This document shows, one piece after another, positions 1 through 6,583 of a stretch of 31,629 nt of DNA (positions are counted from its first letter, which is position 1; each line of letters begins with the position of its first letter). Source of the DNA: Planctomycetaceae bacterium. GTDB taxonomy: Bacteria; Planctomycetota; Planctomycetia; Pirellulales; UBA1268. A program made the translations under genes and the position numbers. The notes under the pieces are model-generated. The model was not told the origin of the DNA, did no database searches, and saw only the letters and a list, made by a program, of their open reading frames with translations. The stretch is from NCBI GenBank assembly GCA_005789975.1, contig SXWC01000046.1, positions 1-31,629 on the forward strand, in the 5' to 3' direction.

Positions 1-737
1 AACTGGGCACGGCGGATGCCGCCGAGTTCGCGTCCCTTTCCGCTGATGATCCCGGCGCTGACGGTCGTCTCGAGTTCGAACGGATTGCCGATGGCGATCA
101 CCCAATCGCCGATCTCGAGCTTGTCGGAATCGCCGAGCTTCGCGGTCGGCAGATCCTTGGCATTGGCCAGCCGGATCACCGCCAGGTCGCTCTCGGGATC
201 GGTCTTGATATCGGCCGCCTTGAACTCACGGCCGTCGGCAAGCTCGACCATGACCTCGTCGGCGCCCTGCACGACGTGGTTGTTGGTGATCACGATGCCG
301 CCGGCATCGACGATCACGCCCGAGCCGACGCCCGAGCGGCCGGGTGTCTGCCCGCCTTCCGGCATGTTGAACTCGAAACCCTCGGGCAGCCCATCCGGAA
401 ACATCCCCTCGAACGGAGTGCCCTTGAAGGGATTCTCGCCCTCGCGGCGGGGTTTGCCGGCGGCCGCCTGCTTGGGTTTCGAATCGCTCCGCACGACGAC
501 CACCGCGGGCGTGGTCATCTCGGCGGCCCGCCGGAACGCGTTGGAGAGGGCGTTGGCGTGGGTGATGTCGTCGGTTACGGTCTCGGCGGCCCGGCCCGCG
601 CTCGGGGCGAGGGCGGCCACGACGGCGGCCGCGGACAGTGCCGCCGCACAAAAGACGCAGAGCGTCCGCGTGGGCCGGACGGTGCGGCGGGGGGCGGGCG
701 AATGTGAGTAACGGGGGAGTGGGTATCGGGAGTTCAT
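1..737 (-). CDS. HtrA/DegP-type serine protease, N-terminal part (cut by window edge)
   Basis: Trypsin-like serine protease of the HtrA/DegP family, expected to act on misfolded proteins in the periplasm or envelope. The 245 visible codons begin with a basic stretch and a hydrophobic segment (about residues 25-50) ending in an Ala-rich cleavage-like region, consistent with an export signal. The protease domain follows: GVGSGVIVD (136-144), TNNHVV with the catalytic His at 154, and SDLAVIRL with the catalytic Asp at 184. The catalytic Ser motif and any PDZ domains lie beyond the window. A Pro/Gly/Phe-rich segment at about 100-130 sits before the domain, as in many DegP-like proteins. The start at 737 has a GAGGTG purine run about 12 bases upstream. 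It is divergent from rnc. The family call is firm; the subtype (DegP, DegQ or DegS) cannot be decided. Confidence 0.93.
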   Translation of the reverse strand, partial: MNSRYPLPRYSHSPAPRRTVRPTRTLCVFCAAALSAAAVVAALAPSAGRAAETVTDDITHANALSNAFRRAAEMTTPAVVVVRSDSKPKQAAAGKPRREGENPFKGTPFEGMFPDGLPEGFEFNMPEGGQTPGRSGVGSGVIVDAGGIVITNNHVVQGADEVMVELADGREFKAADIKTDPESDLAVIRLANAKDLPTAKLGDSDKLEIGDWVIAIGNPFELETTVSAGIISGKGRELGGIRRAQ

Positions 738-802
738 GGTTGGAACAACACCTCGGGAGGAGCGGTCGTGCGGTGCATCGTAGGCTTGTCACGTATCAAC
801 GG

Positions 803-829
803 CACCGGCCGGCCCAAAGGCCGGCGGTG
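803..829. repeat. GC-rich hairpin in the htrA-like/rnc divergent gap
   Basis: Inverted repeat with arms CACCGGCCGGCC and GGCCGGCGGTG around a CAAA loop. Seven perfect pairs lie next to the loop, then one mismatch, then four more pairs. No T-tract follows on either strand, so it is not a standard terminator. It shares its GGCCGGC core with hairpins at 13692-13709 and 27819-27838. Confidence 0.6.
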
Positions 830-918
830 GCTGACACGACGTGTTTCCCCTCTCTACGAAGCCGGCCCCGGGGCGGTTCGCGGCGTTTCCCCGGGGGGCG
901 TCCGGTTCGTGCATCGCG

Positions 919-948
919 TTGACAGGCCCAGGGGAGCGGCCCTATTTT
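919..948 (+). promoter_or_regulatory. Putative sigma-70-type promoter of rnc
   Basis: TTGACA (919-924) and TATTTT (943-948) are separated by 18 bases, close to the bacterial housekeeping consensus. Transcription would start near 955, leaving a leader of about 15 bases before the rnc ATG at 971. A GGAGAG purine run just upstream of the ATG would be the ribosome binding site. Confidence 0.6.
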
Positions 949-970
949 TGCCGGTGAACGGAGAGACTGG

Positions 971-1720
971 ATGCCCATGGCCGGACAGGAGCAGCAAGGA
1001 CCGGCCGACGCCGGGGTCGATGTCGCGGAGTGCCAGCGGCGGATCGGCTACGAGTTTCAGGACCCCGCCCTCCTGGTGGCCTCCCTGACCCACGCCTCCG
1101 GGGCCCAGCACCGGCTGGCCTCCAACGAGCGGCTCGAGTTTCTGGGCGACTCGATCCTCGGCTTTCTCGTCTGCGAGACGCTCTACCGGTTGTTTCCCGA
1201 TCTGCTCGAGGGAGACCTGACGCGGATCAAGTCGGTGGTCGTCAGTCGCGAGACCTGCAGCCGGATCAGCGAGCAGCTGCAACTCATCGATTTTCTGATC
1301 GTGGGGAAGGGGCTCTCCGTGAACAACCGGTCGGTGCCGCCATCGGTGCTCTCCGATCTGTTCGAGTCGCTGGTGGCGGCGATCTACCTCGATGGCGGGA
1401 TCGACGCCGTCCGGCCGCTCGTGGCCCGGATGCTCGAGCCCGAGATCGGGAAGGTCGTCAGCGGCGAGATGGGATCCAACCACAAGTCGCTGTTGCAGCA
1501 GTGGGCGCAGCGTGATTTCGGGGTCACGCCCACCTATGAGGTGATCGAGGAGACGGGGCCCGATCACAGCAAGAGCTTCCATGTGTCGGCCCAGATCGGC
1601 AGCCGCCGATACACGCCCGCCTGGGGTCGCAACAAAAAGGAGGCGGAGCAGCGGGCCGCGTCGAACGCGCTCGCCGAACTCGAGGCAGCAGCCAGTCGCG
1701 GCGGCGACACGCCGCGGTAG
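971..1720 (+). CDS. rnc: Ribonuclease III
   Basis: Cytoplasmic double-strand-specific endoribonuclease that processes rRNA precursors and structured mRNAs. The 249-residue protein has the usual two-domain layout. The endonuclease domain (about 15-160) contains the signature NERLEFLGDS at 52-61, with acidic residues E53, E56 and D60. The second metal-binding motif is SDLFES at 128-133, with D129 and E132, corresponding to the known catalytic Asp/Glu pair. A double-stranded RNA-binding domain follows (about 168-240), with its basic helix around GRNKKEAEQRAA. The start at 971 follows a GGAGAG site and a good promoter. A second in-frame ATG two codons later is possible. The gene stands alone here, without the era or recO neighbours seen in some bacteria. 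Confidence 0.97.
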   Translation: MPMAGQEQQGPADAGVDVAECQRRIGYEFQDPALLVASLTHASGAQHRLASNERLEFLGDSILGFLVCETLYRLFPDLLEGDLTRIKSVVVSRETCSRISEQLQLIDFLIVGKGLSVNNRSVPPSVLSDLFESLVAAIYLDGGIDAVRPLVARMLEPEIGKVVSGEMGSNHKSLLQQWAQRDFGVTPTYEVIEETGPDHSKSFHVSAQIGSRRYTPAWGRNKKEAEQRAASNALAELEAAASRGGDTPR

Positions 1721-1858
1721 CAGGCCGCGGTAGCAGGCCGGGGAGCAACTGCTGCCCGGGCAGGGGGCGGGGATCTTCGGCCGGGGAAGCCCCCGGTGAC
1801 GGAAAGTGGTCTTCCGCGCGGCCGGTCCCGCGCCTAACCTCCGCCGCTCGTTCTGCAG

Positions 1859-1880
1859 GCGACCGGCCCGGTCCGGTCGC
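1859..1880. repeat. Perfect 8-bp hairpin upstream of the DUF4410-like gene
   Basis: Arms GCGACCGG (1859-1866) and CCGGTCGC (1873-1880) are perfectly complementary around a six-base loop. It sits between rnc and the next gene, 12 bases before that gene's GGAGGT ribosome binding site. It could end rnc transcription or structure the downstream leader. No T-tract follows. Confidence 0.5.
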
Positions 1881-1902
1881 CGCTTTGGCAGCGGAGGTGC
1901 GC

Positions 1903-2670
1903 ATGCAATCCGACGTTCGTTTTTTCGCCGTCCGGGGGTGGCTCCTGGTGGCCATGGTTCTCCCCGCAGGCATGTCTCCCGGACAGCAGCCGTTTTCCGG
2001 TCCCACGACGTCGGTCGCCGTCCCTGCCGCCACGATCTGGCCCGCAAAACCGCCGGCCAGGATCTACGTGCTGCCGTTCGCCATGGAGCCGGGGCTCCAG
2101 GAACAGCTCGACAGGCAGGCCGAAGCGACGGTGATCCCCCAGGGGCCGGTCCGCAAGCTGCTCTCGGCGAGGCCCCGCGTGGCCGACGTGGTCATGGGAA
2201 ACGACCGCAGCCTTCCGGTCGGCGACAGCATCTCGAAGCTCGTGGCTGACGAGCTCGCCGGGGCGGGTTGGCCGGCGGTGTTTTGGAACGACCCCAATCC
2301 GCCGCCGGCGGACGGCTGGCGGCTCGGCGGACAGGTCGTCGGTCTCGACGACGGCAGTGCCGCCGCCAGGAATGCGATCGGGTTCGGCGTCGGCAACAAA
2401 ATCATCGGCATCGACGTCGCGATGTCCGAGCCCTCGACGGCCGGCGGCCGGCCATTCTTCGTCCTCGAGACGTCCGACAAGGGGCTCAGGATGCCCGGCA
2501 CGCTCCCCCTTGCCGCCGTGGCCGGATTCAATCCGTATGTCGTCGCCGGCAAGGTGGCGGCCTCGAGCAGCGGGATCGCCGACATCGCCCAGCAGCGGCG
2601 GATGGCCGACGAGATCGCGAGGGCGGTCGCCGAGGCGGTCAGTCTTCACGCCGCGGCTCCGGCACGTTGA
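1903..2670 (+). CDS. Exported DUF4410-like protein
   Basis: Predicted 255-residue exported protein. The start at 1903 is chosen over an in-frame ATG at 1885 because GGAGGT (1893-1898) lies four bases upstream and the protein then begins with a signal-like segment (basic residues, then WLLVAMVLPAGM). The body has a YVLPF strand near residue 50. A central block then reads GGQVVGLDDGSAAARNAIGFGVGNKIIGIDV, quoted here in part: GFGVGNKIIGIDV. That pattern of a GxVxxxDxGS turn followed by an IGFGxG segment resembles DUF4410 proteins, envelope proteins of unknown function. The C-terminal part is an alpha-helical Ala-rich tail. No lipobox Cys is seen. The DUF assignment is from memory of the pattern and is moderate; export is more secure. 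Confidence 0.68.
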   Translation: MQSDVRFFAVRGWLLVAMVLPAGMSPGQQPFSGPTTSVAVPAATIWPAKPPARIYVLPFAMEPGLQEQLDRQAEATVIPQGPVRKLLSARPRVADVVMGNDRSLPVGDSISKLVADELAGAGWPAVFWNDPNPPPADGWRLGGQVVGLDDGSAAARNAIGFGVGNKIIGIDVAMSEPSTAGGRPFFVLETSDKGLRMPGTLPLAAVAGFNPYVVAGKVAASSSGIADIAQQRRMADEIARAVAEAVSLHAAAPAR

Positions 2671-2693
2671 AAAGGCATGGTGAACCCGGCGGC

Positions 2694-2747
2694 TCCGGGT
2701 TTGCTTCGATGTCCGGGTTTGCTTCGGTCTTCAGGTTTGCTTCGGTC
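2694..2747. repeat. 18-bp direct repeat, three copies
   Basis: Three tandem 18-base units at 2694-2711, 2712-2729 and 2730-2747, with consensus TCCGGGTTTGCTTCGGTC. Copies differ at only a few positions. The array ends 17 bases before the start codon of the DUF4239-like gene, so it forms that gene's leader or promoter region. It is T-rich compared with its surroundings. Confidence 0.85.
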
Positions 2748-2764
2748 TTTCAAGGGCTTTCCGC

Positions 2765-3580
2765 ATGATCACCAGACTTCCGGCCTGCTTCGATTTTTTC
2801 CTCGCGCTCCCCATGCCGCTGCTGATTTTATTTCTCCTGGCGTACTGGGGCGGTCTGGCGTTGGTCGTCCACTGGTATCTCGTGCCGCGGATCGCGGGGC
2901 GTGAAGGCGACCGACTCGGCAGGCTCGAGGCGGAGGTTCCGGCCCAGATCGGGCTCGCCTTCGGCCTGTTGGTGTCGTTCATCGCGATGCCGGTCTGGGA
3001 GCAGCACAGCCTCGCCCAGGAGGCGGCCCGCACCGAGGCGGCGGCCTACCGCGAGATGGCCGAATCGATCGAGGAGACCGCCGGTGCCGAGGCGGGGCCC
3101 CTTGCTGAATCGTTGCGGAACGCGGTCGGATTCATCGTCGCCACCGAGTGGCCGCAGATGGCCCATCTGGCCAGCCCACGGGTCGCCGCCCCTCCGCTGC
3201 GGGAGTTGCGGGGCAGCATTCACGCCTTGCCGGAAGGTGCGCTGCACAGCGAGCTTCGCGACCTCTACCGGCGGGCAGTCGACGCTCGCGAGACGAGGCT
3301 GCGGATCGCCTCCACCCGCCCGCCTCCGGCCCGGTGGGCCATCGTGGGGGTGCTGGCCATCCTCACGTTGCTGGGCGTGGGGCTGATTCACGCCGACTCC
3401 CGGCGGGCTCGGCGGATGGCGCTGGGCATGGTGGCGGTCGGGATCAGTTGCTGTTTCGTGATCTTGTTCGCGTACACGCGGCCCTACCTCGGCCAGTTCG
3501 CCGTCGGGCCGGAGGATCTGCAGATCCTGCTGGTCGATATGGAAGATGAGGCGCAAACGCCCCAGTTCAGCACGTTGTGA
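2765..3580 (+). CDS. DUF4239-like integral membrane protein
   Basis: Predicted 271-residue inner-membrane protein with four hydrophobic segments: about residues 13-38 (LILFLLAYWGGLALVVHW), 60-76 (IGLAFGLLVSFIAMPVW), 190-208 and 218-240. Between the second and third lies a polar helical region starting EQHSLAQEAARTEAAAYREMAE. This two-plus-two arrangement, with the helix after a GLLVSFxAxxxW segment, resembles DUF4239 (bestrophin-like) proteins of unknown transport role. The start at 2765 has AAGGG eight bases upstream. It lies 94 bases after the DUF4410-like gene and may be cotranscribed with it, although the 18-bp array lies between them. The family call is by pattern only. Confidence 0.72.
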   Translation: MITRLPACFDFFLALPMPLLILFLLAYWGGLALVVHWYLVPRIAGREGDRLGRLEAEVPAQIGLAFGLLVSFIAMPVWEQHSLAQEAARTEAAAYREMAESIEETAGAEAGPLAESLRNAVGFIVATEWPQMAHLASPRVAAPPLRELRGSIHALPEGALHSELRDLYRRAVDARETRLRIASTRPPPARWAIVGVLAILTLLGVGLIHADSRRARRMALGMVAVGISCCFVILFAYTRPYLGQFAVGPEDLQILLVDMEDEAQTPQFSTL

Positions 3581-3603
3581 GGGGCCCGCGGGCCGGAATT
3601 ACC

Positions 3604-3631
3604 TTGCAAAGCAGAGAGGTAGTGCTATAGA
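3604..3631 (+). promoter_or_regulatory. Putative extended -10 promoter of the GH87-like gene
   Basis: TTGCAA (3604-3609) and TATAGA (3626-3631) are 16 bases apart, with the TG of an extended -10 element at 3623-3624 (TGCTATAGA). The predicted start lies near 3638, giving a leader of about 40 bases before the ATG at 3677. Confidence 0.55.
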
Positions 3632-3676
3632 AAGCAGGGTTTCAGCGGCTTGGGGTCTTGAACCGAGGAGTCTGGC

Positions 3677-6385
3677 ATGGCGCTCTGGCGGCGGCGGAAG
3701 GCGACCCGGGCCCGCGGCGATCGGCGGCGGCTCGTGGCGGAACCGCTCGAGGACCGGCGGATGCTCAGCGTCGGGGCGACCGCTCCCTGGACGCGGTATG
3801 AGGCCGAGGCGGGCAATCGGGGCGGCGCCGCCATTCTCCTGAGTGGCAGCCGGGGGATCGGCGATCCCTCCGGCGAGGCCTCGGGGCGGCAGGCCGTGTC
3901 GCTGCGGTCCACCGGCGACTTTGTCGAATGGCGGGTCGCGGCTCCGGCCAACGCTCTCGTGATGCGGGTCAGCATCCCGGACGCCGCGTCGGGAGGGGGC
4001 ATCGACTCCTCGATCGCCATCTACCGCAATGGCGTGTTTCTGCAGTCCCTGCCGGTGACGTCGCGTTATGCCTGGCTCTACGGCAACGACAACGCGGTCA
4101 CGAACAGCCCGGCGTCGGGGCCGGCCCGCAAGATCTACGACGAGAGCCGTACGCTGCTGAAGACGTCGCTCGTCGCCGGCGACACGATCCGCGTGCAGAA
4201 AGACGCGGCAAACTCGGCGGCCTTCTATCACGTGGATCTCGTCGAGCTCGAGCAGGTGGCCGCGGTGGCCCGGCCCGCCAACTCGATTTCCATCACCGAC
4301 AAGGGAGCCGTCGCCAACGACGGCGGTGACGACACGGCGGCGATCGTCGCGGCGATCGCCGATGCCAAAACGCAGGGCAAGACGGTCTGGATCCCCGCGG
4401 GGCAGTTTCGCCAGTCGTCCACGATCGCGGTGGCGGGGGTGACGGTGCAGGGGGCGGGCATGTGGTTCTCGGAGGTGTGGGGCTTCAAGAGCGGGCTCGC
4501 GGGGGCCGCGGGCGACAACGCGGTCGGCTTCAACGTCAACGGCGGGGGCACGAAGCTCTCCGACTTCCGGATCGTCGGCGAACGCACCATCCGCCGTCCG
4601 CTCGGAAACGCCCTCGGGGGCGTGTTCGGCACCGGTTCGGAGTTTCGCAACCTGTGGATCGAACACACCGAGTGCGGCGCCTGGGTGGGCATGGACTACT
4701 CCAACAACCCGGCCACCAACCTCCTCTTCAGCGGGCTGCGGATCCGCAACACGTATGCCGACGGCATCAACCTCTGCAACGGCACCGTCGGATCGACGAT
4801 CGTCGAGTGCACGGCACGGGGCACGGGCGACGACTCCTTCGCGATGTGGTCGGTGGCCTCGTCGGTCCGGGCCAACAGTGGCAACGTGATTCGCAACTGC
4901 ACGAGCGAGTGCACGTGGAAGGCGGCCGGGCTCGCGGTCTACGGCGGCAGCGGCGGCCTGCTGGAGAACAACCTCGTCGCCGACACCTTGACCTATTCCG
5001 GGATCACCATCGCCGCGAGCTTCAATGCCCTGCCGTTCGCGGGCACGACGACGATCCGCAACAACACGCTCCTGCGGTGCGGCGGGGTCGCATGGAACCA
5101 GAAGCACGGCGCGATCTGGGTCTTCTGCGACGACCGGAGCATTGCCGCCGCCATCAACGTGTCCGGCAATCGGATCATCGACGCCACGTACAGCGCCTTC
5201 GAGATCAACGCCTCGGCCCGCGGCAACAGGATCGTCGGACCGGTGACGTTCTCCGGCAACGTGATCGATGGCGCGGAGAGCCTGCTGTGGGTGGCCTATA
5301 ACGCCATCGGAACCGCCACCTGGCAGAACACGGTGGCGTCGCGGGTCACCCGGGGCACGGCCGTGCAAAACGACAGCGCGGGCAAGTTCGTGCCGGTCGG
5401 CATCGAGTCGGTCACGCCCACGCCCACGCCGACACCGACACCGACACCCGTGTTCAGTGGCGGTCTGGATATCGGTGCCGTGGGGCGGGTGGGGAGCGAC
5501 AGCTTTGACGCCGCGCAGCAGACCCATCGCGTCAGCGGCAGCGGAGCCGACATCTGGAATGCCGCCGATTCGTTCCGCTACGTGAGTCGCAGTGTGCAGG
5601 GCGACCTCACGCTCGTGGCCCGCGTGGACAGCCAGACCAGCACCGATCCCTGGGCCAAGGCCGGGGTGATGATCCGCGGCGGCACCGCCGCCAACGCCCC
5701 GTTCGTTGATCTGGTGCTCACGCCCGGCAACGGGGTCTCGCTGCAATGGCGGACGGCGTCCGGTGCCAATGCCGGGGGATTTCAGGTCGGCGGCGTGACC
5801 GGACCGGTCTGGTTGAAGCTCACGCGGTCCGGAAATCGCTTCGCCGGCTTCACGAGCCTCGATGGGGTGGTGTGGCGGCAGGTCGGCTACGCGGTGAATG
5901 TCACCATGGCCACGGCGGCCTCGGCCGGGTTGGCGGTGACCGCCCACAACAACAGTCTGCTCTCGACGGCCGTTTTCAGCAGGGTTTCGCTCGCGCAGGC
6001 CGTCAACCTCGCGGCCGGCCGTCCGGTCGCGGTTTCCACCACGTCCTCCGGGAGTCCGGCTGCGATCGTTGACGGCAACCCCGGCAGCAACTGGACGAGC
6101 GGGCTGGCGGCTTCGCAATCGATCCGGATCGATCTCGGCCGAACCATGGATATCCGCCGGGTGCGGCTCGACTGGGCCGCCAACCGTGCGACCGCCTACC
6201 TCGTGGACGTGAGCCACGACGGCATCACCTGGGCCCGGGTCGCCGCCGTGACGAACGGTTCGGGCGGGGTGGACGATCTCAGCGGGTTTGTGGCGTCGGG
6301 CCGATTCGTTCGGCTCACGCTCACGGCCCGAAATGTGGCCAGCACCGGCTTTGGGGTCAACGAGGTCGCCATCTACGGGTCGTGA
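3677..6385 (+). CDS. Secreted multidomain glycoside hydrolase, GH87 (alpha-1,3-glucanase)-like
   Basis: Predicted exported polysaccharide hydrolase of 902 residues. The N-terminus is strongly basic and carries LEDRRMLS at 24-31, the motif found at the start of many large planctomycete exported proteins (LEPR-XLL type). A carbohydrate-binding beta-sandwich follows (about 38-193, starting YEAEAGNRGG). The catalytic part is a right-handed beta-helix (about 200-570), opening with a pectate-lyase-like GAVANDGGDDTAAI. It has ADGIN with D362 and GTGDDS with D385 and D386. This three-aspartate arrangement matches GH87 mycodextranase/alpha-1,3-glucanase enzymes. A Thr-Pro linker (about 580-591) joins a DUF1349-like jelly-roll (595-770) and a C-terminal F5/8-type C discoidin domain (773-902). 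GAGGAG lies six bases before the ATG. The GH family is inferred; a related beta-helix polysaccharidase remains possible. Confidence 0.85.
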   Translation: MALWRRRKATRARGDRRRLVAEPLEDRRMLSVGATAPWTRYEAEAGNRGGAAILLSGSRGIGDPSGEASGRQAVSLRSTGDFVEWRVAAPANALVMRVSIPDAASGGGIDSSIAIYRNGVFLQSLPVTSRYAWLYGNDNAVTNSPASGPARKIYDESRTLLKTSLVAGDTIRVQKDAANSAAFYHVDLVELEQVAAVARPANSISITDKGAVANDGGDDTAAIVAAIADAKTQGKTVWIPAGQFRQSSTIAVAGVTVQGAGMWFSEVWGFKSGLAGAAGDNAVGFNVNGGGTKLSDFRIVGERTIRRPLGNALGGVFGTGSEFRNLWIEHTECGAWVGMDYSNNPATNLLFSGLRIRNTYADGINLCNGTVGSTIVECTARGTGDDSFAMWSVASSVRANSGNVIRNCTSECTWKAAGLAVYGGSGGLLENNLVADTLTYSGITIAASFNALPFAGTTTIRNNTLLRCGGVAWNQKHGAIWVFCDDRSIAAAINVSGNRIIDATYSAFEINASARGNRIVGPVTFSGNVIDGAESLLWVAYNAIGTATWQNTVASRVTRGTAVQNDSAGKFVPVGIESVTPTPTPTPTPTPVFSGGLDIGAVGRVGSDSFDAAQQTHRVSGSGADIWNAADSFRYVSRSVQGDLTLVARVDSQTSTDPWAKAGVMIRGGTAANAPFVDLVLTPGNGVSLQWRTASGANAGGFQVGGVTGPVWLKLTRSGNRFAGFTSLDGVVWRQVGYAVNVTMATAASAGLAVTAHNNSLLSTAVFSRVSLAQAVNLAAGRPVAVSTTSSGSPAAIVDGNPGSNWTSGLAASQSIRIDLGRTMDIRRVRLDWAANRATAYLVDVSHDGITWARVAAVTNGSGGVDDLSGFVASGRFVRLTLTARNVASTGFGVNEVAIYGS

Positions 6386-6434
6386 CCGTCTGTTTTCCGA
6401 TCCTTTTGACCCCCACCCGGGCTGTCGAACCAGG

Positions 6435-6477
6435 CTGTCAAACCCGTCAGGGTGGCGAGGCTCGAAATCGTTGACAG
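6435..6477. promoter_or_regulatory. Spaced inverted repeat CTGTCAA...TTGACAG
   Basis: CTGTCAA (6435-6441) and its exact reverse complement TTGACAG (6471-6477) flank 29 bases. The right arm contains a perfect TTGACA -35-like hexamer. A matching -10 at normal distance is weak (TAGCCT at 6494). It could be an operator/promoter for the PEP-CTERM gene or chance. Confidence 0.3.
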
Positions 6478-6550
6478 TTCGGGCTGATTCCAATAGCCTT
6501 TCCGGAAGGTCGGCGTATAGCGGCTTCGCTCTACGCTCTGTGGGTCTGGC

Positions 6551-6583
6551 ATGAGTCAGGGATTTCCCGGGGGGCTGCCATGA
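6551..6583 (+). CDS. Possible 10-codon leader ORF overlapping the PEP-CTERM gene start
   Basis: ATG at 6551 opens a reading frame for [10 protein letters not shown] and stops at TGA 6581-6583, overlapping the downstream ATG (6580) as ATGA. This is the geometry of translational coupling. The sequence just before it (TCTGGCATG) equals that before the GH87-like gene's ATG at 3677. The Shine-Dalgarno match is weak, so it may be fortuitous. Confidence 0.2.
   Translation: MSQGFPGGLP

Noticed and set aside
226..792. A minus-strand frame overlapping the HtrA-like gene
   Set aside because: It is an Arg/His-rich shadow. The catalytic His and Asp motifs are in the neighbouring frame starting at 737.
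2677..2904. A 75-codon frame running through the 18-bp repeats
   Set aside because: It overlaps the membrane-protein gene and its sequence only reflects the repeat units.
5414..5452. A repetitive ACGCC/ACACCG tract as a possible microsatellite
   Set aside because: It encodes the Thr-Pro linker of the GH87-like protein and is explained by that.
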